DNA of 64,000 nt from Desulfovibrio sp. (GTDB lineage Bacteria; Desulfobacterota; Desulfovibrionia; Desulfovibrionales; Desulfovibrionaceae). Positions 1 through 8,334 of the stretch are shown here, piece by piece. The position numbers were made by a program, and so were the translations under genes. How positions within the stretch are numbered: position 1 is the first letter of the stretch; each line of letters starts with the position of its first letter. The stretch is taken from contig NZ_JAHZCJ010000007.1 in NCBI RefSeq assembly GCF_019422935.1, positions 1 through 64,000 on the forward strand, in the 5' to 3' direction. The notes under the pieces were generated by a model. That model did not search any database. It had not been told where the DNA came from and was given only the letters and a program-made list of their open reading frames with translations.

Positions 1-200
1 TTCCGTTTCGTGAAACTTTCGTTTCACCGTGAAGCCAGTCGTTTTCTTCAATCGCAAGGAGCGTTTATGCTCCCCTTTGCTTTCGAAGTCAACAACTTTT
101 TTCCGTTTCGTGAAACTTTCGTTTCACCGTGAAGCCAGTCGTTTTCTTCAATCGCGAGGAGCGGTTATGCTCCCCTTCGCTTCAGGAGTCAACCGTTATT
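1..200. repeat. 100-bp tandem intergenic repeat, two copies
   Basis: Positions 1-100 and 101-200 are two copies of one unit, nearly identical over the first ~80 bases and diverging towards the end. A fragment of a third copy seems to begin at 201. Each unit carries two small hairpins: GTGAAAC/GTTTCAC (10-16 with 21-27, and again at 110-127) and GGAGC/GCTCC (58-62 with 69-73, and again at 158-173). A 70-codon frame crosses the repeat but is compositionally odd, has no good ribosome binding site and is probably not a gene. The rest of the stretch to 367 holds a TGTAAA/TTTACA inverted repeat at 304-317 and nothing else I can name. Confidence 0.8.
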
Positions 201-367
201 TTCGTTTCCGCGAAAAATCTTTTCGCTTGCGTTTCCCTTAACCGTTTTCCCTTGTCGCGAAGGGGGAAATTGCCTTAAAGGCCCCCGCAAGTCAAGCAAC
301 AAATGTAAATTTTTACAAAACAATCCATTCATATCTGCGCAAACTGGCCAACAGTGCGGCTTTCAGC

Positions 368-2083
368 CTACTGTTCCACAACCAGACGAGCGCCCGTGCG
401 CAGGTTCTTTTCGTCCACGCTGTTCCAGCGTTTCAGATCATCCACGCTCACATTGTAGGTGCGGGCGATCTTCCACAAGGTATCGTTGGCCTGCACGGTA
501 TAGGTAGTTTTGCTTGTTTTGGCGGCCTTGGCGGGCTTGTCCTTATCGCGATCCTTGCCGAGATGCCCATCAGGCCCGGCAGCCACAGGCCGCCCAACTG
601 CGGGCGCAGCCTGTCCGCTGCTTTGACCGCCGCCCTGGGCCGGGATGCGCAACACCGCGCCAGCATGCACCTTGTGCGGATCAGAAATACCATTGCTCTG
701 CTGGATATCCTGCACGCTCACACCATATTTGCGGGCCACAGAGGTGAGTGTTTCATCCGCCCGTAGGGTGTGCTTTGCCCCATCATTGGCGGCGACCACT
801 CGGGCCGAGGATGCTTGCGGTTCGCGGCTGGCAGCTTCATTGCCGGGCTTGCCCGCCTTAGTCTGCCCCTTGGCCGGTTTGGCATCCAGAGCCGCCACAG
901 CCTGGGCAGACATATTTACCGAACGCGGAACCAGCACAGTTTCGCCGGCTTTCAGATAGGGATTGCCAGGGTTGGCTGCCCGCAGCGAAGCTACTGGCAC
1001 ACCGCAGCGGCGGCTGATTTTGTCCCATGAGTCCGCGCTGGAGGCCACCGTACTGGGGGCCCATCCCGCATAGGGCGCGCACTGGGGGGAAGACAGAAAT
1101 GCCTGAGCCGCCCGTTCCCGACTTGCCGGTACATATATATATGTAGTGCGGCTAGTGTCGGTCATGGGGCGTTTGTGATGCCGGTTGAATGCCGAAAACT
1201 CGTCCATATCCATACGGCAGGCGCGGGCCACGCCCGCCAGATCCGTGCCGGGTTTGGCGGTCAGGCGCAGCACGCCCGGCGCATTGTCGGGATGGATGGG
1301 ATCAAAGCCAAGCTGGGGAAGGTTGCGCATGATCTTGGTCACAGCCAGATAGCGCGGCACATACTGCTTGGTTTCATCGCGCAGCTGTGCCTTGTCGTCC
1401 AGCATATGGTTGCGCGACTTGATTTCAAAAAAGTCACGCCCGCCCGTGCCCTGCTTGGCGCGCCCAATCTTGCCTTCTCCGGCGTTGTAGGCCGCAATGG
1501 CCGTAGGCCAGTCGCCAAAATCGCCATAGAGTTTTTGCAGATAGTCTGCCGCTGCCTCGGTGGATTTGAAGGGATCAAGCCGCTCGTCCGTCCACCAGTC
1601 CTGGTTCAGCCCATACTTTTGCCCGGTATAGGGCATGAACTGCCATGCCCCGGCGGCCCCGGCAGGCGAGCGCACCTCACAGCGGTAACCACTTTCCACA
1701 ATGGCAAGATAGGCCAGATCTTCCGGCATGCCCCGCGAGCGGAACACGCGCTTGGCATAGGCAAGAAACTGCTCCGCCCTTTTTGACGATGCGCTCATGG
1801 TGGGGCGGCCCTTACGCAAAAAGTATTTGTACTGGCGCGTCACGTCCGCCATGGCACTTTCGGGGATGTTTTTGTCCACCTGCCCGGTAGTGTTGAGGGC
1901 GGCGGTTTCACTGGCCGTCAGCGGCGGGGAAGTATCCTCTTCCGGCACAGACATCGACAATCCCCCTCCGGAGTCGCCGCCCTGCCGAGAGGCGCAGCCC
2001 CCCGCAAGCAGCAGACAGCAGACAACAGCCAGAAAAAACAGCCTTGCCATTGCCGATCCGTTCCTGTTCGATGCTGCAACCAT
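368..2083 (-). CDS. mltD: Lytic murein transglycosylase, MltD type, lipoprotein with three LysM domains
   Basis: Predicted to cleave peptidoglycan glycan strands at the inner face of the outer membrane. The start at 2083 is chosen because GGGGAGGA lies just upstream and the protein then opens with a lipoprotein signal peptide ending in LLAGGC (571 aa). A longer frame reaching 2305 lacks these signs. The transglycosylase (SLT) domain is in the first half, with the catalytic-Glu context AIVESGYRCEV followed by SPAGAAGAWQFMP. Three LysM peptidoglycan-binding repeats follow, the last ending at the C-terminus (TYTVQANDTLWKIA...). The gene is divergent from the rRNA methylase at 2323. Family assignment is firm; the exact symbol is by analogy. 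Confidence 0.93.
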   Translation of the reverse strand: MVAASNRNGSAMARLFFLAVVCCLLLAGGCASRQGGDSGGGLSMSVPEEDTSPPLTASETAALNTTGQVDKNIPESAMADVTRQYKYFLRKGRPTMSASSKRAEQFLAYAKRVFRSRGMPEDLAYLAIVESGYRCEVRSPAGAAGAWQFMPYTGQKYGLNQDWWTDERLDPFKSTEAAADYLQKLYGDFGDWPTAIAAYNAGEGKIGRAKQGTGGRDFFEIKSRNHMLDDKAQLRDETKQYVPRYLAVTKIMRNLPQLGFDPIHPDNAPGVLRLTAKPGTDLAGVARACRMDMDEFSAFNRHHKRPMTDTSRTTYIYVPASRERAAQAFLSSPQCAPYAGWAPSTVASSADSWDKISRRCGVPVASLRAANPGNPYLKAGETVLVPRSVNMSAQAVAALDAKPAKGQTKAGKPGNEAASREPQASSARVVAANDGAKHTLRADETLTSVARKYGVSVQDIQQSNGISDPHKVHAGAVLRIPAQGGGQSSGQAAPAVGRPVAAGPDGHLGKDRDKDKPAKAAKTSKTTYTVQANDTLWKIARTYNVSVDDLKRWNSVDEKNLRTGARLVVEQ

Positions 2084-2322
2084 TGTTTCCTCCCCTTTTG
2101 CCGCCCCGGCTTGCCATCTGCCGGGAAGATGCGTACACAGCCGCCAAGGGCTGTCTGTTCCTTCCCCGTGCGCGGATGCCACGGCATGGACTGCCAAAAG
2201 CCCACACGCGTGCGCAACTGCGCAGCATATCGCATAAATATTTCTAGCGGGTTCTTGCCTGCACAATCCTCTCCAATCACTCAGGCCGCACGGCGGCCAA
2301 TGCACACTGCCCGGAGGCTCAT

Positions 2323-3135
2323 ATGCATAATGAAACTGAACAAGCCCCGCTGCTGCCGGGCCTCAAGCCTGTGCTGGAACTGCTTGCCAGCGAGCCCCAG
2401 CGCATCGACTGCGTCTTCTGCAAAAAAGGCCTGCGCGGCCCCGATGCGCAGGAAGTGCTGAACCTTTGCCGTCAGCACAACGTGCGCTTCAGCCTGGTAG
2501 ACCAAGTGGCCCTCGACCGCCTGTGCCGTGGCGCTGGCAGTCAAACTGCCCAGGGGCGTCAAGGCCGTGACGGCGTTTCCCATCAGGGCGTTGTGGCCCG
2601 TCTGGCCGCCACCGGCTTTACCGAACTTGCCGACCTGCTGGCCGCGGCGGGCGATGCCCCCCTGCCCCTCATTGTGGCCCTTGACCAGGTGCAAGATCCC
2701 GGCAACGTGGGCACAATCTGCCGCACCCTGTATGCTCTGGGCGGTGCGGGCATCATTTTGCCCCAACACAACAGCGCCTATCTTGGCCCCGCAGCCCGCA
2801 GGGCCGCGGCTGGCGCACTGGAAAAACTGCCCGTGACCCGCGTCACCAACCTGGGCCACGCCCTCGACAGTGCCGAAGAAGCTGGCCTGACCATTTACGG
2901 CGCGGGTGGCGATGGCCCATCAAGCCTCAACGCCTTTGATGAACCCATGCAGTTGCCTGCCGTGCTGGTTCTGGGCAATGAGGACAAAGGCCTGAGGCCC
3001 GGCGTCGCCAAACGGTGCGCCCACATGCTGCGCATTCCGCTTGCCCGCTCCTTTGACTCGCTCAACGTGGCGCAGGCCGGCGCCGTACTGCTGGGCCTTG
3101 CCGCAGCGCACAGAGCAAAAAATTCTGCATCGTAG
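2323..3135 (+). CDS. rlmB: TrmH/SpoU-family RNA 2'-O-methyltransferase, RlmB-like
   Basis: Predicted SAM-dependent 2'-O-ribose methyltransferase of the SPOUT class, probably acting on 23S rRNA. The 270-residue protein has an N-terminal substrate-binding domain and the SpoU signatures: VALDQVQDPGNVGTICRT near residue 125, VLGNEDKGLRPGV near 215 and the knot motif IPLARSFDSLNVAQAGAVLL near the C-terminus. The ATG at 2323 gives a full-length protein. It stands alone, divergent from mltD, and ends ahead of a strong terminator. The rRNA target (G2251 in E. coli RlmB) is inferred from family size and cannot be separated from related tRNA methylases by sequence alone. Confidence 0.9.
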   Translation: MHNETEQAPLLPGLKPVLELLASEPQRIDCVFCKKGLRGPDAQEVLNLCRQHNVRFSLVDQVALDRLCRGAGSQTAQGRQGRDGVSHQGVVARLAATGFTELADLLAAAGDAPLPLIVALDQVQDPGNVGTICRTLYALGGAGIILPQHNSAYLGPAARRAAAGALEKLPVTRVTNLGHALDSAEEAGLTIYGAGGDGPSSLNAFDEPMQLPAVLVLGNEDKGLRPGVAKRCAHMLRIPLARSFDSLNVAQAGAVLLGLAAAHRAKNSAS

Positions 3136-3220
3136 GGCAATTTCTGCTCAGCAAAACCTAAAGCAAAAAGTACGCCAACACATCTGGCCTTTTTTACACA
3201 GTTCAGACAAGCTCTTGACA

Positions 3221-3262
3221 GCAATAAAAAGGGAAGTGCAACCGCACTTCCCTTTTTATTGC
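3221..3262 (+). terminator. Bidirectional terminator after the rRNA methylase gene
   Basis: A perfect 19-bp inverted repeat (3221-3239 with 3244-3262) has a 4-nt loop. Its GC-rich inner part GGGAAGTGC/GCACTTCCC is flanked by A and T tracts, so it can terminate in both directions. The remaining bases to 3541 are AT-rich, then carry partial hairpins near 3410-3500. No gene was seen in them. Confidence 0.85.
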
Positions 3263-3541
3263 AATAATAATGGCACTAAACTTTCTCTAGATTTTTATTA
3301 GATATACTTTATATATTGTAAAAAATGAATTGCTTTTACAAAATGCAGTCATACTACTGCTCACATCAGTTTATAAACGCCTACAGCAACATAATATCAT
3401 CCGTTATTGCGCGCCGCCTGTCTCAGACAGGCAAGCAAAGCTCCGCTGAACGCAAAACCCCGCCCTGTCAGCGAGACGCATTATTGCGCTGCTGCCGGGG
3501 CGGGTTGTATGCGCCGAAAAGGGCGACCCGTGAGGCGGTCT

Positions 3542-3811
3542 TTACCGGATGTAAGTGGGAATATTGATGAACACGTCACGGGTAAAGGTAGTCATGCGCT
3601 CCATAAGCCAGGGCAGGGCCATAAGCAGAGCCAGAAACATGCACACAACCTTGGGGATGAAGGTCAGCGTCATCTCCTGAATCTGGGTTGCAGCCTGAAT
3701 AACGCTGACAATCACACCCACTCCAAGCCCCACGCCAAGCATGGGCAAGGACATCATCAAGCAAAGTTCAATGGCCTGCCGACCGAAACCGATGACGAAA
3801 TCTGGGGACAT
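3542..3811 (-). CDS. fliQ: Flagellar biosynthesis protein FliQ
   Basis: Small integral membrane subunit of the flagellar type III export gate; with FliP and FliR it forms the core pore. The start at 3811 (MSPDFVIGFGRQAIEL) is preceded by GGAGT and gives 89 residues, the normal FliQ length. An in-frame extension to 3874 is not needed. Two hydrophobic helices span roughly residues 13-40 and 50-75, and the family segment ATQIQEMTLTFIPKV lies between them. It is the last gene of the minus-strand cluster fliL-fliN-fliO-fliP-fliQ, 83 bp after fliP. No fliR follows: the next stretch is intergenic. Confidence 0.97.
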   Translation of the reverse strand: MSPDFVIGFGRQAIELCLMMSLPMLGVGLGVGVIVSVIQAATQIQEMTLTFIPKVVCMFLALLMALPWLMERMTTFTRDVFINIPTYIR

Positions 3812-3894
3812 GGGTGACTCCTGAAAATTGACGGTGTGTGAATCTTTCCATCTCTTAGGCAAAAACCGGGCCAACGTTGCGCGCGGGGCTCCGG

Positions 3895-4689
3895 TCAGAG
3901 CAGAAAGCTGTTCACAAGCGAGCCGACCAGCAGATTCCAGCCGTCCACCATAACAAAGAGCAGCAGCTTGAAGGGCATGGACACCATCATGGGCGGCAGC
4001 ATCATCATGCCCATGGCCAGCAGCACGCTGGAAATGACCATATCCAGCACCAGAAAAGGAATGTAGATGAGAAAGCCGATGGTAAAGGCGGTTTTAAGCT
4101 CGCTGATAACATAGGCGGCTGCCAGCAGCATGGTGGGCACTTCCTCCTTGCTGCGCGGCGCTTCCATCTTGCTGATGGAATAGAAGACAGAAAGATCCTT
4201 TTCGCGCGTATGCTTGAACATAAAGGTGCGCAAAGGGGCCTGCGCCCGGTCGAGCGCCACCTTGTAATCAATCTGCTCGGCCAGATAGGGTTGCAGGGCG
4301 TTATCATTGATCTGCTTGCCCACGGGGTACATGATGACCACCGTCATAAAAATGGCAAGACTGGCAAGAATCTGGGTGGGGGGCAGCTGCTGCACGCCCA
4401 TGGCCTGCCGCAGAAAGCTGAAAACAATAATGATGCGGGTGAAACTGGTGACAGTGAGCATGATGGCCGGGGCAACGGAAAGCACGGTGAGCAGGAAGAG
4501 AATTTCCAGCAAGACCGAGACTTTTTCCGGCGATTGCGCCCCACCGGCCAGGGTGAGCTGCATTGCGGGCATGGCCAGATCCTGAGCCGCAAGGGCCAGA
4601 ACCGGCATGAGGATGAAGAGGCTAGCTGCCGCCAGCGCCGCGACGGGCTTCTTCCATGATCTGTTTGAAATCGGCGTTCTCTGGCTCAT
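3895..4689 (-). CDS. fliP: Flagellar biosynthesis protein FliP
   Basis: Export-gate component of the flagellar type III secretion system in the inner membrane. The 264-residue protein has a cleavable-type N-terminal signal (KKPVAALAAASLFI... ending LALAAQ) and the family hallmarks FTRIIIVFSFLRQAMG, PPTQIL and the C-terminal LLPPMMVSMPFKLLLFVMVDGW. The start at 4689 has AGAGGAG ten bases upstream, which means the gene begins inside the last 68 bases of fliO in another frame. fliQ follows after 83 bp. Confidence 0.97.
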   Translation of the reverse strand: MSQRTPISNRSWKKPVAALAAASLFILMPVLALAAQDLAMPAMQLTLAGGAQSPEKVSVLLEILFLLTVLSVAPAIMLTVTSFTRIIIVFSFLRQAMGVQQLPPTQILASLAIFMTVVIMYPVGKQINDNALQPYLAEQIDYKVALDRAQAPLRTFMFKHTREKDLSVFYSISKMEAPRSKEEVPTMLLAAAYVISELKTAFTIGFLIYIPFLVLDMVISSVLLAMGMMMLPPMMVSMPFKLLLFVMVDGWNLLVGSLVNSFLL

Positions 4690-5215
4690 GCTGTGCCTGC
4701 TCCTCTGTCAGAAGGGTAATCTGCTGGTCGGTAACGCCCAGCAGCAACCTTTTATTCAAGAAGCGTACCACCATCAAGCCTTTACGCGGCCCAAGCGGAA
4801 GCTGAGCCTCCATGACCAAGGCATCGCGCGGAAGCGCCCCCGGACGCGGCAGAAAATTGAACTTGCCGAAACGGCGCGCCAGCCATACGGCCAGCCACAG
4901 CACGGCCACCAGCAAAAACAGAATGCCAACGGCCTGAATGTAGCTGCCCCAGGAAAAAGACGACTGCCCAAGCGTTGAAGCAGGATCCGCCAGCGAGGCT
5001 GCGGCCTGCTCCGTAGCAATGCCAACGCGTTGCGCAGACTGAGCGGCCATATCCAGCCCGCGCAGCATCTGCTCGGCTGCGGCAGCCACCGTCTGCTCCA
5101 GACCCGGCGGCACCGCGGCCGCAGAACCTTGCGCGCCAGAAGTGACCACGCCGCGCACGGCGCTGCCCGAAAGACCGCCTTCGGCTGCGGCCAACAACAC
5201 AGGCAGGCTAGCCAA
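4622..5215 (-). CDS. fliO: Flagellar biosynthesis protein FliO
   Basis: FliO helps assemble the FliP ring of the flagellar export gate. The protein (197 aa) has a periplasmic N-terminal part of about 90 residues rich in Ala, a single membrane helix near residues 93-112 (YIQAVGILFLLVAVLWLAVW), then the conserved cytoplasmic FliO domain with VMEAQLPLGPRKGLMVVRF and LLLGVTDQQITLL. It overlaps fliN by 8 nt at its start and fliP by 68 nt at its end, suggesting translational coupling. Confidence 0.92.
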   Translation of the reverse strand: MASLPVLLAAAEGGLSGSAVRGVVTSGAQGSAAAVPPGLEQTVAAAAEQMLRGLDMAAQSAQRVGIATEQAAASLADPASTLGQSSFSWGSYIQAVGILFLLVAVLWLAVWLARRFGKFNFLPRPGALPRDALVMEAQLPLGPRKGLMVVRFLNKRLLLGVTDQQITLLTEEQAQHEPENADFKQIMEEARRGAGGS

Positions 5216-5777
5216 GCTGCTTCACCCTTTCAATGGGACTGATGATATCGGTGAGGCGCACGCCGAACTTTTCGTTGATGACCACGGCCTCGCCGCGCGC
5301 CACCAGCTTGCCGTTCACAAATACTTCCAGCGGTTCGCCAGCCAGCTTGTTCAGCTCCACCACGGACCCCTGACCAAGCTGCAGCAGTTCGTTGATGAGC
5401 AGACGGGTGCGCCCAAGTTCGGCAGACACATCCAGCGGAATATCCAGAATAAAATCCAGCTCCCGCTTGAGCTTGTTGTCCTTGGGCTGACGGGCCATTT
5501 CAGTCATGTCCTGAAAATGCGCGTCTACCGGATGACCGCCAAGCCCTGCACCTGCACCGCCAAAGGAGGTCGGCCCCTTGTCTTCCTCATCCTGCGCCAG
5601 CGATTCTGCCCACTGAGCCGCCAGAGCTTCCTCATCCAGCGCAGCGCCGGATGTTCCGCCAGCCGCGCCAGCGGGCGCAGCATCCGCAGCAGGTGCAGCA
5701 GGTTCTGCCGCGTTGGCTTCATCTTCCAGTTGCGCGGCCCACTGGGCCGCCAAGGCTTCCTGATCTTCCTGCGACAT
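5208..5777 (-). CDS. fliN: Flagellar motor switch protein FliN
   Basis: Component of the C-ring that controls rotation direction and supports export. The C-terminal SpoA/FliN domain spans about residues 105-189: LDFILDIPLDVSAELGRT, LLQLGQGSVVELNKLAGEPL and VINEKFGVRLTDIIS. The N-terminal ~100 residues are acidic, Ala-rich and low in complexity, with EALAAQWA occurring twice (near residues 7 and 51). FliN proteins often have variable N-termini, but this one is longer than usual. No fliM lies between fliL and fliN here. Confidence 0.96.
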   Translation of the reverse strand: MSQEDQEALAAQWAAQLEDEANAAEPAAPAADAAPAGAAGGTSGAALDEEALAAQWAESLAQDEEDKGPTSFGGAGAGLGGHPVDAHFQDMTEMARQPKDNKLKRELDFILDIPLDVSAELGRTRLLINELLQLGQGSVVELNKLAGEPLEVFVNGKLVARGEAVVINEKFGVRLTDIISPIERVKQLG

Positions 5778-5939
5778 ACGTCACCTCATTCTCTATTCCA
5801 ACATGCACACCCGAACATTCGGGCGGCATCGCGGCAACGGCGCGCCCCGCAACGGGCATGGCTGCCAAAAGCCTCTGTCTGAAACCGCGTCCGCACAAGA
5901 AGCAGATGCCTGGGCCCGCCAGAGGCAGAGCTTCCAGTG

Positions 5940-6587
5940 TTACTCCACGACAAAATCGGTAAAATATACGCGTATGACCCTCTGCGCGCCCAGAATCTGG
6001 TTCAGCCGCGCGGCCACCTCCGCCTTCAACAGCACCTTGCCGTCAGGCGTGGAGATATCGTTAAACGTCTTGCCCGCCAGCAGCATGATGATGGCATCGC
6101 GGATACGCGGATTGTTGGCCTGCAATGCGGCGGCAACGTCCGCATTGACCTCGACCTCCATGCCCAGCTTGAGATACCGCCGCCCTGTGGGGTCGGAAAT
6201 GTTCACGGTTATGGGCGGCAGCGGCAAGACCTGACCACCACTGCGCGGCAGATCGCCCTGCCGTTCAATGCGCCCGTCACCCGCGCCTCCCGCGCCGCCT
6301 GCCCCGGCATGGCCGGATGCGCCGCCTGCGCCGCCAGAACCGCCTGCGCCTGTCTGGCCCGCTGCGCCTTTGCCTGCGGCATCCGCAGATGCAGCTTCAG
6401 CAGGCGCAGAACTTGCCGAAGACGGTGTGCGGATGAAAAACCACCAATAGCCGCCAATGCCAGCACCACTCAGCGTGATAAGCAATATCGCCAAAATAAT
6501 GACGATGCGCTTGGCCTTGGAGCCCTTCTTGGGGTTTTCAGCCTGCCCTTCCGGCAGGGCCTTTGATTCTTTTTCTTTGGCCGCCAT
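5940..6587 (-). CDS. fliL: Flagellar basal body-associated protein FliL
   Basis: Inner-membrane protein that associates with the stator and supports motor torque. The 215-residue protein has a basic N-terminus, one membrane helix near residues 28-50 (IVIILAILLITLSGAGIGGYWWFF), then about 60 residues of Ala/Gly/Ser linker, and a C-terminal FliL domain (ITVNISDPTGRRYLKLGMEVE, LLAGKTFNDISTPDGKVLLK, VYFTDFVVE). The ATG at 6587 has GGAG upstream. It is the first gene of the flagellar cluster; 162 bp without a recognised gene separate it from fliN. Confidence 0.95.
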   Translation of the reverse strand: MAAKEKESKALPEGQAENPKKGSKAKRIVIILAILLITLSGAGIGGYWWFFIRTPSSASSAPAEAASADAAGKGAAGQTGAGGSGGAGGASGHAGAGGAGGAGDGRIERQGDLPRSGGQVLPLPPITVNISDPTGRRYLKLGMEVEVNADVAAALQANNPRIRDAIIMLLAGKTFNDISTPDGKVLLKAEVAARLNQILGAQRVIRVYFTDFVVE

Positions 6588-6656
6588 ACGTACTCCACCG
6601 CTATTGTGGGGTCATGAATGCGAACCGCTCAAGTCATTCAGGTCTGCATGGCATGT

Positions 6657-6673
6657 AGCAGACTTTGTGCCAA
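6657..6673 (-). promoter_or_regulatory. Sigma-54-type promoter for the fliL cluster
   Basis: On the minus strand the bases read TTGGCACAAAGTCTGCT. This has the -24 element TGGCAC and the invariant GG-N10-GC spacing; the -12 element (CTGCT) is one base from TTGCT. It starts just after the yggS stop codon and about 70 bp before the fliL start, the right place to drive fliL-N-O-P-Q. Sigma-54 control of flagellar genes is common. Confidence 0.65.
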
Positions 6674-6679
6674 AGCTGT

Positions 6680-7408
6680 TCACACCTTGGCAGGACGCGG
6701 CCCGAAAATATCCGTACCTATGCGCACCATGGTGGCCCCTTCGGCCACCGCGCCTTCAAAATCACCGCTCATGCCCATGGAAAGCTCGGGCAGGGGCAGG
6801 CCAAGGCGGGTGCTCAAGGCATCGCGCAATTCACGCAACCTTGCAAAATGGGGCCGCGCTGCATCGCCCGCGTCAAAAACCGGGGGCAGACACATGAGGC
6901 CCTGCACCTCAAGGTGCGGGCAATGCTCAAGAACATAATCGGCCAATTCCGGTAAATCTGCAGACATCACACCGGATTTTTGCGATTCGCCCCCAACATT
7001 CACCTCAAACAACACTGGCTGACGCGCACCACCCTCTGCCAGACGCCGCTCAAAGGCGTCCGCAAGCTTGCGGGAATCAAGGGTATGCACAAGATTGAAA
7101 GCCCCCGCCACCAGCGGTGCCTTGCGGCTTTGCACATGACCGATCATGTGCCAGCGAATCCCGGCGCACTGCGCTGCTGTGGCCGGATCTGCGCTCAGGT
7201 CTTGCCGTTTTTGCAAGGCCTCCTGAACGTAGTTTTCGCCAAAATCAATCTGCCCGGCGGCGGCCACCTGGGCCAGGGATTCCGCCGGATGCAGTTTTGA
7301 AACGGCAATAAGCCTCACGCTTTCGCGGGGGCGGCCAGCCGATGCGCAGGCCGCGTCAATGCGGTCAAGCACCCGCGCATAGCGTTCGAGCAACAAGGTA
7401 TCGCCCAT
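6680..7408 (-). CDS. yggS: YggS-family pyridoxal phosphate homeostasis protein
   Basis: Single-domain PLP-binding TIM-barrel protein (PLPBP/YggS family) involved in vitamin B6 and amino acid homeostasis, without known enzymatic turnover. The 242 residues include the PLP lysine context VRLIAVSKLHP near residue 37, GENYVQEALQK, WHMIGHVQSRK, EVNVGGESQKSGV and the C-terminal SMGMSGDFEGAVAEGATMVRIGTDIFGPR. It starts 2 bp after the era stop, so the two are probably co-transcribed. Confidence 0.95.
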   Translation of the reverse strand: MGDTLLLERYARVLDRIDAACASAGRPRESVRLIAVSKLHPAESLAQVAAAGQIDFGENYVQEALQKRQDLSADPATAAQCAGIRWHMIGHVQSRKAPLVAGAFNLVHTLDSRKLADAFERRLAEGGARQPVLFEVNVGGESQKSGVMSADLPELADYVLEHCPHLEVQGLMCLPPVFDAGDAARPHFARLRELRDALSTRLGLPLPELSMGMSGDFEGAVAEGATMVRIGTDIFGPRPAKV

Positions 7409-7410
7409 GA

Positions 7411-8334
7411 CTACTCCGCCATCAGGCCCATCTCGCGCAGGAAGGCGGCGTCTTCAGTCCAGTGTTCGCGCACCTTGACCCAAAGCTCCAGATGCACCTT
7501 GCCGCCCACCAGATCCTGAATTTCCTTGCGGGCCTCAATGCCTATCTGCTTGATGGAAGCGCCCGCACGGCCAATAACCATGGCCTTGTGCATGGGCCGC
7601 CCCACATAGATGACCGCGTGGATCACAGTCTGGCCGCGCTCTTCGTCTTCCTCCCAGCTTTCCACGTCCACAGCCACGGAATAGGGAACTTCCTGGCGCA
7701 GATGCAGAAACAGCTTTTCACGCACGATTTCCGCAGTCATGAACCGCAGGGGGGCCGTGGAAATCTGGTCTTCGGGGAACTGAGCCTGGGCAACGGGCAG
7801 CTTGGAACGGATAAGCTTTGCCAGCTCCGGCAGGCCGTCGCGATTCAGGGCCGAAGTGGGGAAAATTTCCGCCTTGGGCCACATTTCGCTCAGACGGGTC
7901 AAAAGCGGCAGCATGCGGCTTTTGTCCGAGAACAGGTCCACCTTATTGACCACCACAACCATGGGCCGGTCATCATTGGAAAGCGCTCTGGACAGCGGCT
8001 CAAGGTCGCGCTCCAGAAATTCCGGGTGGCGGATGTACAGGTGGGCGTCAAGCACGGGCATGATGACTTCGGCCTGGGCAAGGCTCTGCCACACGGCCTG
8101 GAGCATGGTTTTGCTCAGCCGACCGCGCACCTGGGCAAGGCCCGGCGTATCCATAAAAATAACCTGGGCTTTCTCGTCCGTAAGGATGCCCACAATCTGA
8201 TTGCGCGTGGTCTGCGGCTTGGGGGTGACGATAGTCACCTTCTGGCCGAGCAAGGCGTTCAGCAGGGTGGATTTGCCCGCGTTGGGCGGCCCCATAAGTG
8301 CGACCCAGCCGCAACGATAGTTCTGATCCGACAT
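7411..8334 (-). CDS. era: GTPase Era, ribosome assembly factor
   Basis: Era binds the 3' end of 16S rRNA and assists 30S maturation. The start at 8334 ([23 protein letters not shown]) has GGGAGAAAG upstream and gives 307 residues, typical for Era; a frame reaching 8427 is unlikely to be used. GTPase motifs: G1 GPPNAGKS near residue 15, G3 DTPGL near 62, G4 NKVD near 125. The C-terminal KH domain includes [18 protein letters not shown]. yggS follows directly. Confidence 0.97.
   Translation of the reverse strand: MSDQNYRCGWVALMGPPNAGKSTLLNALLGQKVTIVTPKPQTTRNQIVGILTDEKAQVIFMDTPGLAQVRGRLSKTMLQAVWQSLAQAEVIMPVLDAHLYIRHPEFLERDLEPLSRALSNDDRPMVVVVNKVDLFSDKSRMLPLLTRLSEMWPKAEIFPTSALNRDGLPELAKLIRSKLPVAQAQFPEDQISTAPLRFMTAEIVREKLFLHLRQEVPYSVAVDVESWEEDEERGQTVIHAVIYVGRPMHKAMVIGRAGASIKQIGIEARKEIQDLVGGKVHLELWVKVREHWTEDAAFLREMGLMAE

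Noticed and set aside
1..200. CRISPR-like repeats
   Set aside because: The whole 100-bp unit is repeated, without short repeats and unique spacers, and no cas gene is present.
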